DNA of 20,308 nt from Clostridia bacterium BRH_c25 (GCA_001515955.1 LOES01000105.1:1-20308); one strand, 5' to 3'; positions 1 to 7,443 are shown, numbered from the stretch's first letter. Numbers and translations: made by a program. The notes: a model not told the origin generated them from the sequence alone.

Positions 1-1
1 G

Positions 2-1300
2 GAAATCAGAAATTTTGTGCCAAAGCCTTATTATGGAGTTGTAGCCAACTTTCTGTCAAAGGACAGCGGTATTTCTTATAAAGGCAGATGGCAGCAAAAG
101 AAAAAAGAAGATAAAAATCCGGCAGATGATTTGGAAAGTGGAGATAAATATATCAGCAAAGAGGAAGGGTTAGAAATTATTAAAAAGCTGGAAGGCAATG
201 AAGCTGTGGTCAGGAAGGTTGAGGTGAAGGTCAAGAAGGAGCAGGCTCCTTTGCTTTTTAACCTTGCCGAGCTGCAATCAGAGGCGAATAAGAAATTTAA
301 GCTTCCCGTAAATCGAACGCTGGAAATTGCCCAGGGCCTATATGAGAAGAAGCTGATATCCTATCCCAGAACTGACAGCAGGGTGCTTTCCACTGACGTT
401 ATACCAGAGCTGCCGAAGGTTCTTAATGGTTTGTACGGCAATGCTGCTTTTAAGGAATCTGTATTGAGGATTAAGGAATTTGGGAAGCTTGGTATTGATA
501 AGAAAACCAAACGATATGTGGACGACAGCAAGGTTACCGACCATTACGCCATTATCCCGACCTATGTAACAACTGAGCTGTCCAAGCTGGATGAAGATAC
601 AAAAAACATTTATAATCTGATTGTTAAAAGATTTCTTGCCATTTTTTATCCTGCTGCAGAGTATAATACTGTGAAGGTGGAGACGTCCATTGGCACGGAA
701 ATATTTGTGACCAATTCAAAAACGTTGAATGTACAGGGATGGAAGGAAATATATGATGTCACTTCTTCAAAGAAGGAAGAACTGTCTGATTCCCCTATTC
801 AAAAGCTGATCAAGAAAGAAAAGTGTGATGTGACTAAATTTGATTTGGAGGAGAAAGAAACCAAACCTCCATCCCGATTCACCGACGGCTCTTTAATCAT
901 TACAATGGAAAAAGCGGGAAAGTATATCGAAAACGAGGAACTAAGAGAGCAGATAAAAACATGTGGTATCGGCACTTCCGCTACCCGCTCGGGAATCATT
1001 AAAAAGCTGGCCGATATCGGGCACATTAAAATCAACAGTAAAACCCAAGTCGTGACCCCTGAGCCAAAAGGGGAGGCTATTGTGGAGCTGGTCCGCCTTA
1101 CGGCAAAAGAACTGTTGAATCCGACACTTACCGCCAGTTGGGAAAAAGGGCTGTTCATGATAGAAAATAAAGAAACAACAGCAGAGGATTTTGAGGAGAA
1201 GCTGACCCAATATATAACAAGAACCATTGAAAAAGTAAAAAGAACCGGAGTCGGACAGCATCTTAGCTTCCAAGGGCTAAAGCTTGAGCAAAACAAGTAA
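2..1300 (+). CDS. topB: DNA topoisomerase III, 5'-truncated by the window edge
   Basis: Type IA topoisomerase that passes single DNA strands through a transient 5'-phosphotyrosine break and helps resolve replication and recombination intermediates. The frame is open from base 2, so the start and the N-terminal TOPRIM domain lie outside the window; about 432 residues remain. The active-site block reads LISYPRTDSR (bases about 350-379), with the catalytic Tyr in SYPRTDS. It is preceded by the TopB-like stretch LFNLAELQSEANKKF and followed by DHYAIIPT, both typical of TopB rather than TopA. A second conserved block, GIGTSATRSGIIKKL, lies near base 970. The protein ends without a C-terminal zinc-finger region. 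A rho-independent terminator follows directly. Family assignment is firm; the GTG at base 17 is an internal codon, not the start. Confidence 0.93.
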   Translation, partial: EIRNFVPKPYYGVVANFLSKDSGISYKGRWQQKKKEDKNPADDLESGDKYISKEEGLEIIKKLEGNEAVVRKVEVKVKKEQAPLLFNLAELQSEANKKFKLPVNRTLEIAQGLYEKKLISYPRTDSRVLSTDVIPELPKVLNGLYGNAAFKESVLRIKEFGKLGIDKKTKRYVDDSKVTDHYAIIPTYVTTELSKLDEDTKNIYNLIVKRFLAIFYPAAEYNTVKVETSIGTEIFVTNSKTLNVQGWKEIYDVTSSKKEELSDSPIQKLIKKEKCDVTKFDLEEKETKPPSRFTDGSLIITMEKAGKYIENEELREQIKTCGIGTSATRSGIIKKLADIGHIKINSKTQVVTPEPKGEAIVELVRLTAKELLNPTLTASWEKGLFMIENKETTAEDFEEKLTQYITRTIEKVKRTGVGQHLSFQGLKLEQNK

Positions 1301-1309
1301 TTTGTATTG

Positions 1310-1343
1310 AAGCTGTGGAATAATCCGCAGCTTTAATTTTTTG
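1310..1343 (+). terminator. Rho-independent terminator of topB
   Basis: The stem AAGCTGTGG (1310-1318) pairs with CCGCAGCTT (1325-1333) through nine pairs, one of them a T-G wobble. The loop is AATAAT, and TAATTTTTTG follows. It starts 9 bases after the topB stop codon. Confidence 0.85.
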
Positions 1344-1360
1344 TATCGTCACAAAAATAA

Positions 1361-1546
1361 ATTAGGATAGGAGATGAAAACAGAAGTGTTAAATGCTACA
1401 ATATATGGAATCATGGGTTCACCATCCAAGAACTGCAGAGCGATTTAAACAGCGCCGGGTTTAGAAACCTGGATTTTTACGGCGATGCAGCAGGCAGAGT
1501 TTATACGGACAATAGTAAAGCTATTTGTGCAGTAGCCCGGAAATAG
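1361..1546 (+). pseudogene. C-terminal remnant of a class I SAM-dependent methyltransferase
   Basis: An open frame of 61 codons begins right after an in-frame TAA (1358-1360), contains no ATG, and ends at TAG 1544-1546. It translates to a typical methyltransferase C-terminus: NIWNHGFTIQEL, then AGFRNLDFYGD, then a DNSKAICAVARK end. This matches the last helix and strands of family members, where 'GF..l..yGD' and a final 'v.a.K' are common. The SAM-binding motifs that should lie upstream are missing. An ATG at 1374 starts a 24-codon frame in another register, but its AGGAG abuts the start codon. I read this as a decayed gene end, not an expressed protein. The family call rests on a short stretch and is moderately sure. 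Confidence 0.6.
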
Positions 1547-1549
1547 GTA

Positions 1550-1604
1550 AACGGAGAACAAGGGGACATAACAAACAAATGAATCGGCCCCTTGTTTTGC
1601 CGTT
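1550..1604. repeat. Dispersed GGGACA-type hairpin, copy 1
   Basis: AACGG (1550-1554) pairs with CCGTT (1600-1604), and inside it AACAAGGGG (1557-1565) pairs with CCCCTTGTT (1588-1596). The loop is 22 bases. It lies just after the methyltransferase remnant. Related hairpins sit at 5252-5293 and 18238-18268, also at gene ends. Confidence 0.6.
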
Positions 1605-1820
1605 GCCTTAGTGTAATAAAAAGGGGAATAATAGCGAAATTTGTGATATAATAGGAGAAGCTAGTGAGTAAATCAATATAAAAACGTCAGCTAATTATAG
1701 AGCTGATTAAAAAGACATTTTTTTTATGCCAGGTGGTGCATTTCTCGGAATTAATGGTGGAGGCCCCCTTGCGGCAGTTTAAGTACTATTAATTGCAATA
1801 TATACATAGGGGGCAGAAAA
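1605..1820 (+). promoter_or_regulatory. Putative promoter and structured leader of the GGDEF/HD-GYP gene
   Basis: An extended -10 box (TGATATAAT, 1644-1652) would give a leader of about 160 bases. The leader has a hairpin TCAGCT/AGCTGA (1687-1692 with 1701-1706) and a run of eight T at 1718-1725. An 18-codon frame without a clear ribosome site (MPGGAFLGINGGGPLAAV, 1726-1782) contains GCCCCC (1763-1768), which can pair with GGGGGC (1809-1814) over the ribosome binding site of the next gene. I do not see the conserved cores of the known c-di-GMP riboswitches. The regulatory role is inference. Confidence 0.35.
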
Positions 1821-4800
1821 ATGAAGGCTGGCAAATTGAAAGTTAAAGATAAAATACTAGTTTTTATTCTACCTGTTATATTAATTTCTTTAGCTTCAAC
1901 ATCATTTCTCGGTTATAAATTATCAAAGCAAATCTTTGTGAATGAGTACAACAACCAGAAAGAACAGGTTGCTGCTCATGTGATAAGTGCTGTGGACCTA
2001 ATAGATGCAGCTTTTAGAATGCTGGAAATAAATATAGAAGAAGAAATGGAAGAAGGAATATTAGAGTTTAAAAATGAATTTGAAAAGGCCGGCGGAGATC
2101 CTGAGAAGGTATCACTTGAAGCGCTAAAGTCAAAAATGGGTGAAAAATATGATCTGATAATAATAGACAGTGGGACAACAATAATAAAATCTACTGCTCC
2201 TGAAGGCATAAACTTCAACTTTATGCAATTTGATGAAAAATTGGGGGAGGAGATAAACAGCATAAGATTGTCCGAGGATATCAGACATGAGAGAATAAGA
2301 ACAAATGTGGGGACAGGCCATCTAAGCAAATTTACTTACATACCAACAGATGATCATAAGTATCTTTTAGAAATAGCATATGGTGAAGGCGGGCTCAGTT
2401 CATTTGTAAGTGAGCTGGAGCTTTTAAAGATTGCTGCGCAGTTGGTACATGCAAATCCCATTGTTTCCAGCATAAGAATTTTTGATGTTTATGGATATGA
2501 GTTTGTTGGCAGTAAAGGAAATTACCAACCTACAGAAGAAAGCATAAGAATAGTTGAAAGGGTAAAAAAAGAGATAAAGTACGAGGTCGATGACGGAGAT
2601 AAGGTTAAAAGTTACTTTCTAATTGACTCAAAAGAGAAAAAACAAACGATGACAGATAACGGTAAGATAGTAGAGATAGTTTATAATAATACAGCTATGG
2701 CAAATTCGATAAAGAGTATAACATACTTAATTTCTGCTGTGGGATTCGGTGTAATAGTCATCATGATTTTAATCATGTTTTACTTGAGTAAAAAGATAAC
2801 TTATCCAATAACCCTTTTGTCTATTGCAGCTAAAAAAGTCGCAAAAGGTGATTATGATGTAATTGCAGAAAAAACGAGTCAGGATGAAATCGGGGAACTC
2901 TCTGATATATTTAATACAATGATTAAAAAAATAAAAGAGGATTTTGAAAAGATTGAAAAGCAAAAAGCAGAGCTGGAGGATTACAGCAGAAACCTTGAAA
3001 GAAAGGTCCAAGACAGGACTATAGAAATAGTAAGAACATTAGAGAAAAGTAAAATAACACAAAAGCTATTGGAAGAAAGCAATTTGCAGTTTGAAAATTT
3101 ATTTAACAACATGCGGGAAGGATTCGCAATACATGAAATAGTATGTAACGAAAAAGGCGTGCCTGTAGACTATAGGTTTTTAGAAGTAAATAAGGCTTTT
3201 CAGGATATTACAGGTTTGAAAATTGCTGATATAAAGAATAAAACTGTGTTGGAGATAATGCCGGGGATTGAATCATACTGGATCAAGGAATATGGCCGTG
3301 TGGCTTTGACAGGAGAACCTTTTCAGTTTGAAAATTATTCAGAAGTTATTGGAAAGCACTTTTCAGTTAATGTTTTTAGTCCGGCAGAAGGAAAGTTTGC
3401 AACGGTATTTACGGATATAACCAGGCAAGTACTTTCAAGAGAAACAATTAAAAGAGAAAAGTATATACTTGAAAGAATTCTTGATGATACACTATCCGGA
3501 TATTGGGATTGGGACCTGGTCAACAATACGGAATATCTAAGCCCTGGACTTAAGAAAATGTTGGGGTATGAAGATCATGAGCTGCTGAATTCACCGGAAA
3601 CCTGGCAGAGATTAATATTCTCAGAGGATTTGCCGATGGTTATGAAGTGCTTTAACAAGCATGTTGAAAGTTTAGGAAGTGTTCCCTTCTATAACGAAGT
3701 AAGATATCACCATAAAGATGGTTCCACAGTATGGGTGATCTTTGCAGGTCATGTCGTAGAATGGGATGCTGACAATCGGCCCTTGCAAATGGTTGGATGT
3801 CATATCAACATTACAGATATAAAAAAGCTGGAGAAATCATTGAATCAGGAAAGAGAACTGCTTAAGGCTACTTTGCTGTCTATGGGAGATGGTGTTATTT
3901 CCACCGATAAAGATGGAAAGGTTAAGATTGTAAATGCTGTTGCTGAGGAACTAACAGGTTGGACACATGAGGATGCTTATGGAAAACCTTTTGAAGAGGT
4001 ATTCAATATAGTAAATGAGGATACAAGAGAAAAGTGCGGGAATCCTATTGGGAAAGTACATGAAACCGGTGAGACTATTAAAATTTGCAATCATACAATT
4101 CTTATATCCAAGGATGGTGTGGAAAGGCCGATTGAAGATAATGCAGCTCCGATTAAAGATGAGAATGGGGACACTAGTGGAGTTGTAATGATATTCAGGG
4201 ATTTCACTGAAAAGAAAGAAAAACAGGAAAGAATAGAATACTTGAGCTTTCATGATCAGTTAACAGGCTTATTTAATCGGAGGTTTCTTGAAGAAAAATT
4301 AAAGGAAATGGATTCAAAAAGAAATCTTCCCCTTACCCTTGTTATGCTTGACGTCAATGGCTTAAAGCTGATTAATGATGCCTTTGGCCATTCGGTAGGG
4401 GACAAGGTCTTGCAAAAAGCGGCAGAAATTGTAAAAAGAGAATGCCGCTCTGATGATATTATTGCCAGGTTCGGAGGAGATGAGTTTGTAATCCTATTAC
4501 CTCATACTAATTCTATTGATGTTGAGATGATATTGAGAAGAATTGATACCCTTATTGAAAATGAGAGAGTGGATTCCATTAACCTGTCTGTTTCTTACGG
4601 CTGGGCAACCAAGAATAAAGCAAGTGAAAACACTGCAGATATTTTCAAGATAGCTGAAGACCACATGTATAGGCGTAAACTGACAGAAAGCAAAAGTATG
4701 CACTATAAGACAATAGAAATAATTCTAAAAACTCTGCATGAAAAAAGTGAAAGAGAAAAGAAACATTCAGAGCGTGTTAGCCAGCTTTGTGAATCTATAG

Positions 4801-5249
4801 GAGTTGCTTTAGGTTTAAAGAATGAAGATGTCAGAGAGCTTAGAACTACAGGCTTGATGCATGATATAGGGAAAATTGCTATTGATTTAAGTATTCTTGA
4901 TAAACAAAGCCAGCTTAATGACTCCGAATGGACGCAAATACAAAGGCATCCGGAGCTGGGCTATCAGATTTTAAGATCTTTGAATGAATTTGCCAAAATA
5001 GCCGAATATGTTTTGGCACACCATGAAAGATGGGATGGAAAGGGATACCCCAGAGGTTTAAAAGGTGACGAGATACCTTTGGAAGCCAGGATTATCGCTG
5101 TTGCTGATGCTTATGATGCAATGACCAGTGATAGACCTTACCGGAGAGCCTTAAGCAAGGAAGTTGCAATGAATGAAATAAAAAATAATGCAGGGATTCA
5201 GTTTGATCCGCAAATTGTTAAGATATTTATTGATGTGTCAAAAAATTAA
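1821..5249 (+). CDS. Membrane sensor with HAMP, three PAS, GGDEF and HD-GYP domains
   Basis: Predicted bifunctional c-di-GMP enzyme of 1142 residues: a diguanylate cyclase joined to an HD-GYP phosphodiesterase. Order: short cytoplasmic N-terminus, TM1 about 11-31, extracytoplasmic sensor about 33-298 (possibly Cache-like), TM2 about 299-322, HAMP about 323-375, coiled coil to about 420, three PAS regions (about 420-535, 545-670, 683-798), GGDEF about 805-960 and HD-GYP about 962-1140. The cyclase site is intact (GGDEF at 885-889), and an RSDD inhibitory I-site lies at 876-879, five residues upstream. HD-GYP residues are also intact: H982, HDIGK from 1014, HPELG, and HHERWDGKGYP at 1067-1077. 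Both activities therefore look possible, and which dominates cannot be read from sequence. The start has AGGGGG at spacing 7. Its ligand is unknown, and no partner gene is adjacent. Confidence 0.93.
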   Translation: MKAGKLKVKDKILVFILPVILISLASTSFLGYKLSKQIFVNEYNNQKEQVAAHVISAVDLIDAAFRMLEINIEEEMEEGILEFKNEFEKAGGDPEKVSLEALKSKMGEKYDLIIIDSGTTIIKSTAPEGINFNFMQFDEKLGEEINSIRLSEDIRHERIRTNVGTGHLSKFTYIPTDDHKYLLEIAYGEGGLSSFVSELELLKIAAQLVHANPIVSSIRIFDVYGYEFVGSKGNYQPTEESIRIVERVKKEIKYEVDDGDKVKSYFLIDSKEKKQTMTDNGKIVEIVYNNTAMANSIKSITYLISAVGFGVIVIMILIMFYLSKKITYPITLLSIAAKKVAKGDYDVIAEKTSQDEIGELSDIFNTMIKKIKEDFEKIEKQKAELEDYSRNLERKVQDRTIEIVRTLEKSKITQKLLEESNLQFENLFNNMREGFAIHEIVCNEKGVPVDYRFLEVNKAFQDITGLKIADIKNKTVLEIMPGIESYWIKEYGRVALTGEPFQFENYSEVIGKHFSVNVFSPAEGKFATVFTDITRQVLSRETIKREKYILERILDDTLSGYWDWDLVNNTEYLSPGLKKMLGYEDHELLNSPETWQRLIFSEDLPMVMKCFNKHVESLGSVPFYNEVRYHHKDGSTVWVIFAGHVVEWDADNRPLQMVGCHINITDIKKLEKSLNQERELLKATLLSMGDGVISTDKDGKVKIVNAVAEELTGWTHEDAYGKPFEEVFNIVNEDTREKCGNPIGKVHETGETIKICNHTILISKDGVERPIEDNAAPIKDENGDTSGVVMIFRDFTEKKEKQERIEYLSFHDQLTGLFNRRFLEEKLKEMDSKRNLPLTLVMLDVNGLKLINDAFGHSVGDKVLQKAAEIVKRECRSDDIIARFGGDEFVILLPHTNSIDVEMILRRIDTLIENERVDSINLSVSYGWATKNKASENTADIFKIAEDHMYRRKLTESKSMHYKTIEIILKTLHEKSEREKKHSERVSQLCESIGVALGLKNEDVRELRTTGLMHDIGKIAIDLSILDKQSQLNDSEWTQIQRHPELGYQILRSLNEFAKIAEYVLAHHERWDGKGYPRGLKGDEIPLEARIIAVADAYDAMTSDRPYRRALSKEVAMNEIKNNAGIQFDPQIVKIFIDVSKN

Positions 5250-5251
5250 TC

Positions 5252-5293
5252 ACGGAACAAGGAGACGGTTTGTGTCCTGTCCCCTTGTCCCGT
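5252..5293. repeat. Dispersed GGGACA-type hairpin, copy 2; likely shared terminator
   Basis: ACGG (5252-5255) pairs with CCGT (5290-5293), and ACAAGGAGAC (5257-5266) pairs with GTCCCCTTGT (5279-5288) with one mismatch. It fills the 62-base gap between the convergent GGDEF/HD-GYP and coat-protein genes. It could stop transcription from both sides, although no long T-run is present. Confidence 0.6.
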
Positions 5294-5311
5294 TGTTATA
5301 TATCCGCTGTA

Positions 5312-5557
5312 TCAGCTTCCTAACTGTGATTTAACCTGCTGGACATCCTGGTTATCCGCCATCATGGCCGGCTGATAAAAGCCCTTTGATTGGGCAAGCT
5401 TGAAAAGCTCATACTGAGATGTTTCACAGTTGTCCCTGATCTGCTGAATTGCTGACCTGAGGTTGGGATTGGCACATTCAGATATTACATTTGCATAGGT
5501 TGTCAGGCTGCTTTTAACCATCGAAAGTGCATCATTCACCATAATCTTGTCTTCCAT
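5312..5557 (-). CDS. CotF-like spore coat protein
   Basis: Small 81-residue protein of the Coat_F type (PF07875 family), predicted to be a structural part of the spore coat. The sequence is helical, with the family-like pattern MVNDALSMVKSSLTTYANVI, then ANPNLRSAIQQIRDNCETSQYELFKLAQSKG, and a Gln-, Met- and Tyr-bearing tail ending QVKSQLGS. It has no signal peptide or membrane segment. It follows the 61-residue gene at 5569-5754 by 11 bases, and the upstream stop codon sits inside its ribosome site (TAAGGAGG, 7 bases from ATG), so the two are probably translated together. Sporulation control is expected from the family, but I could not define a sigma-E, -G or -K promoter with confidence. Confidence 0.82.
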   Translation of the reverse strand: MEDKIMVNDALSMVKSSLTTYANVISECANPNLRSAIQQIRDNCETSQYELFKLAQSKGFYQPAMMADNQDVQQVKSQLGS

Positions 5558-5568
5558 GTTTATCCTCC

Positions 5569-5754
5569 TTAGCTTAAATATGATAGTAGCTGTTGTTTTG
5601 TTTTCATAGCATCCTGAGCCGATTTTTGGAAATATGCTTTTACTTGCGGATCAGTACACTGTTGTGCGTAGGTCTGCAATTTCTGATGTGATGTATCATG
5701 TGCAGCTATAAGATGCCGCAAATTTTGTAGCTCCTGTTGATTTAACTGTGACAT
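5569..5754 (-). CDS. Small spore-coat-like protein, first gene of the coat pair
   Basis: A 61-residue, all-helical, Gln-rich protein: MSQLNQQELQNLRHLI at the start, then HDTSHQKLQTYAQQCTD and a YFQKSAQDAMKTKQQLLSYL end. The repeated spacing of helices and the 'A.qCtDp..k.yf...a..a....q.l..fl' pattern resemble short Coat_F-related proteins of Clostridia, which often occur as tandem pairs. It has a good ribosome site (AAAGGAG, 8 bases from ATG). It lies upstream of the 81-residue coat gene in the same direction, so the two probably form one sporulation transcript. A specific role inside the coat cannot be assigned. Confidence 0.7.
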   Translation of the reverse strand: MSQLNQQELQNLRHLIAAHDTSHQKLQTYAQQCTDPQVKAYFQKSAQDAMKTKQQLLSYLS

Positions 5755-5868
5755 ACAATCATACTCCTTTCACATTTTTCTAATAGTTATTGTCTACAAT
5801 TAGAATTTTAATATTCAAGGATACGATGCAAAAACACAGCGGTTTAGAACAAGTACTACACCTCGTCA

Positions 5869-5901
5869 AGCTTTATATGCTTTCTTCAAGTGTGTAGTTG
5901 A
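5869..5901. repeat. 33-bp direct repeat, copy 1 (left of the LUD gene)
   Basis: The stretch begins AGCTTTATATG and ends in the shared CTTTCTTCAAGTGTGTAG plus TTGA. It matches 6632-6664 at 30 of 33 positions. Read on the minus strand it encodes STTHLKKAYKA followed by a stop, echoing the C-terminal region of the B3/4 frame, where copy 2 lies. Confidence 0.8.
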
Positions 5902-5955
5902 TTATGGAAAGGTAGTGATATTTGATATCATTTTATATAATAAGCATGTAGAAGA

Positions 5956-5980
5956 TGGTATAATGGTAAAAAAGAGGAGG
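5956..5980 (+). promoter_or_regulatory. Extended -10 promoter and ribosome site of the LUD gene
   Basis: TGGTATAAT at 5956-5964 is an extended -10 box. No good -35 is visible at the right distance. GAGGAGG (5974-5980) lies 8 bases before the ATG at 5989. The implied 5' leader is very short. Confidence 0.5.
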
Positions 5981-5988
5981 GATGAACT

Positions 5989-6630
5989 ATGGACCAACAT
6001 ACTAAATTTGTCGTTGATGCCAGGGTAAAAAGGACTATAGAAAATTTAGAGAACAATAATATCTCAGCTTACAGAGTAGAAACCGAAGAGGAGACACTTA
6101 AAAAGATAGAGGAGCTCATACCTGCAGGAAGCACAGTGGGTTTGGGTGGCTCTATGACACTTTTTGAAGTGGGTGCTATTGACTTTCTCAGAAAAGGTAA
6201 TTATGAGGTTTTGGATAGATATAAAGAGGGCTTAACTCCAGCAGAGATGAAGGAGATTTTCAGAAAAAGCTTTTTTGCTGATGCTTATTTGACAAGCAGC
6301 AATGCTATTACTGAAAATGGAGAGCTTTATAATATAGATGGAAATGGCAACAGGGTTGCAGCTATGTTATACGGACCCGACCGGGTAATCGTGATAGTAG
6401 GAATCAATAAGCTGGTGAAGGATGTAGATCAGGCTATTTTAAGAGTAAAAGAAACAGCCGCCCCTGCCAATAATAAACGACTTAATAAAAACAATCCATG
6501 CACTAAAGTAGGATATTGTATGGATTGTAATGCAGAGGAAAGAATCTGCAATGAGTATACTTTAATTAGAAGGCAGGGAGTAAAGGGAAGGATTCACATA
6601 ATTATTGTGAATAAAGAACTTGGTTATTAA
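5989..6630 (+). CDS. LUD-domain protein (LutC/YkgG-like)
   Basis: A 213-residue soluble protein of the LUD (DUF162) family, which includes LutC of the lactate-utilisation system; many stand-alone clostridial members have no proven reaction. Visible family features are the TVGLGGSMTLFEVG glycine block (about residues 49-62), SFFADAYLTSSNAITENGEL (about 92-111) and the hydrophobic GPDRVIVIVGINKLV (about 129-143). A C-terminal run carries four cysteines (PCTKVGYCMDCNAEERIC, about 168-185), a set typical of the single-domain subgroup and possibly metal-binding. No lutA or lutB genes are nearby, so a role in lactate oxidation is not supported here. The gene lies between two copies of a 33-bp repeat, and its last 29 bases overlap the end of the convergent B3/4 gene. 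Confidence 0.85.
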   Translation: MDQHTKFVVDARVKRTIENLENNNISAYRVETEEETLKKIEELIPAGSTVGLGGSMTLFEVGAIDFLRKGNYEVLDRYKEGLTPAEMKEIFRKSFFADAYLTSSNAITENGELYNIDGNGNRVAAMLYGPDRVIVIVGINKLVKDVDQAILRVKETAAPANNKRLNKNNPCTKVGYCMDCNAEERICNEYTLIRRQGVKGRIHIIIVNKELGY

Positions 6631-6631
6631 T

Positions 6632-6664
6632 AGCTTGATACACTTTCTTCAAGTGTGTAGTTGA
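6632..6664. repeat. 33-bp direct repeat, copy 2 (right of the LUD gene)
   Basis: The stretch begins AGCTTGATACA and is otherwise the same as copy 1 at 5869-5901 (three differences). It starts one base after the LUD stop codon and lies inside the 3' coding part of the minus-strand B3/4 gene. It also holds a small hairpin, ACACTT/AAGTGT with a 5-base loop. Confidence 0.8.
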
Positions 6665-6999
6665 CTCAAATGAAAAAACATGAACATAAGCCTCTATATC
6701 ATCAAGATGTTGATATACCAATCTTTCGTTTATTCCAGGCGGAGCATATACCGTATAAAGAACCTGCCGGGTTGTCGAACTAATTCTTGTTCGTGAATCA
6801 GGTCCTCTTAAAATACTGGAAATAACTCCTTCGGAATCAGTAAGCATCATGTCTCCGGAGATTGTTGACATTTCATTGCCGTTAATATTTGTGTAATGCT
6901 CTTTGCCTGTTGAGATCTTCAAATGCAAGGGCATTTTTATTTTCTCCAGATCGTGTCCGGCAGTCAGAAGCATATTTTTCAATTCCGCCATGAACATTA

Positions 7000-7031
7000 C
7001 TTCAACCAATGCAGGCTTCAACCAATGCAGA
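7000..7031. repeat. 16-bp tandem duplication inside the B3/4 gene
   Basis: CTTCAACCAATGCAG is present at 7000-7014 and 7016-7030, and each copy is followed by one purine, giving a period of 16. Since 16 is not a multiple of 3, the extra copy alone accounts for the frameshift. Confidence 0.95.
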
Positions 7032-7343
7032 TATGCTTGGGATTGTTTTTCCTTTAATGATTGATTCCAACTGTAGCAAAACATGATAACTATATCCGAA
7101 TTTCCTGTAGTAAGAATTATAAACATCCAAGGGATGAACCTGTTTTAATTCTTTGGAGGACAATTGGCCGTATTTCTCCCTTAGTGAATTTGCGAGATCG
7201 TGTTTTATCTTATTTAACTTTTCATTATTGGGAGTATTTGATACATCTTGTATTATTAAAACGCCGATTGATGAATCCGGATAATGACCGGATAATTCAT
7301 TTTGAAAAGTAATCATATTTCTATTTCTCCTTCTATAATTTTA

Positions 7344-7381
7344 TTGGTATTGTTTGTATGATTATGCTATAATCATACAAA
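7344..7381 (+). promoter_or_regulatory. Promoter of the MocR gene inside a 29-bp palindrome
   Basis: A plausible -35 (TTGGTA, 7344-7349) lies 18 bases before an extended -10 (TGCTATAAT, 7365-7373). The -10 sits in a perfect inverted repeat: TTTGTATGATTAT (7353-7365), GCT, then ATAATCATACAAA (7369-7381). It lies between the divergent B3/4 and MocR genes, so a bound protein could affect both. Confidence 0.65.
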
Positions 7382-7384
7382 ATA

Positions 7385-7409
7385 AACTGGTATAGAACCA
7401 GTACCAGTT
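7385..7409. promoter_or_regulatory. Probable MocR operator
   Basis: AACTGGTA (7385-7392) and TACCAGTT (7402-7409) form a perfect inverted repeat. ACCAGT also occurs as a back-to-back direct repeat at 7397-7402 and 7403-7408. MocR-type regulators bind direct or inverted repeats near their own start, and the site is just downstream of the -10 box. Autoregulation is inferred. Confidence 0.55.
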
Positions 7410-7443
7410 AAGTGCAAGTTTGAGCAGTCCAGTTGGAGGTTGT

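Larger units (their letters stand above)
6602..7316 (-). pseudogene. B3/4-domain protein gene, frameshifted by a 16-bp tandem duplication
   Basis: Two overlapping frames make up one gene. The upstream part (7316 to about 7017) encodes a family-like N-terminus: IGVLIIQDVSN, then SYYRKFGYSYHVLLQLESIIKGKTIPSISALVE. The downstream part encodes the rest: FMAELKNMLLTAGHDLEKI, TISGDMMLTDSEGV, then SRTRISSTTRQVLYTVYAPPG. Together they resemble stand-alone proteins with the B3/4 fold of the phenylalanyl-tRNA synthetase beta subunit; their role is not well established. At 7000-7031 the unit CTTCAACCAATGCAG occurs twice with period 16, shifting the frame and ending the first part 4 residues later at a TGA. 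Removing one unit gives a clean 232-residue protein. The start has AAGGAG 10 bases from ATG. It may be a broken gene, a reversible switch or a sequence error. Confidence 0.82.

Noticed and set aside
799..1296. A 165-codon minus-strand frame opposite topB
   Set aside because: Ser/Phe-rich shadow of a well-conserved coding frame with no ribosome site.
1650..1820. c-di-GMP riboswitch ahead of the GGDEF/HD-GYP gene
   Set aside because: The conserved GEMM-I and GEMM-II cores are not visible; only generic hairpins are present.
5989..6630. Lactate utilisation operon (lutABC)
   Set aside because: Only a single LUD protein is present; no iron-sulfur LutA or LutB genes are beside it.
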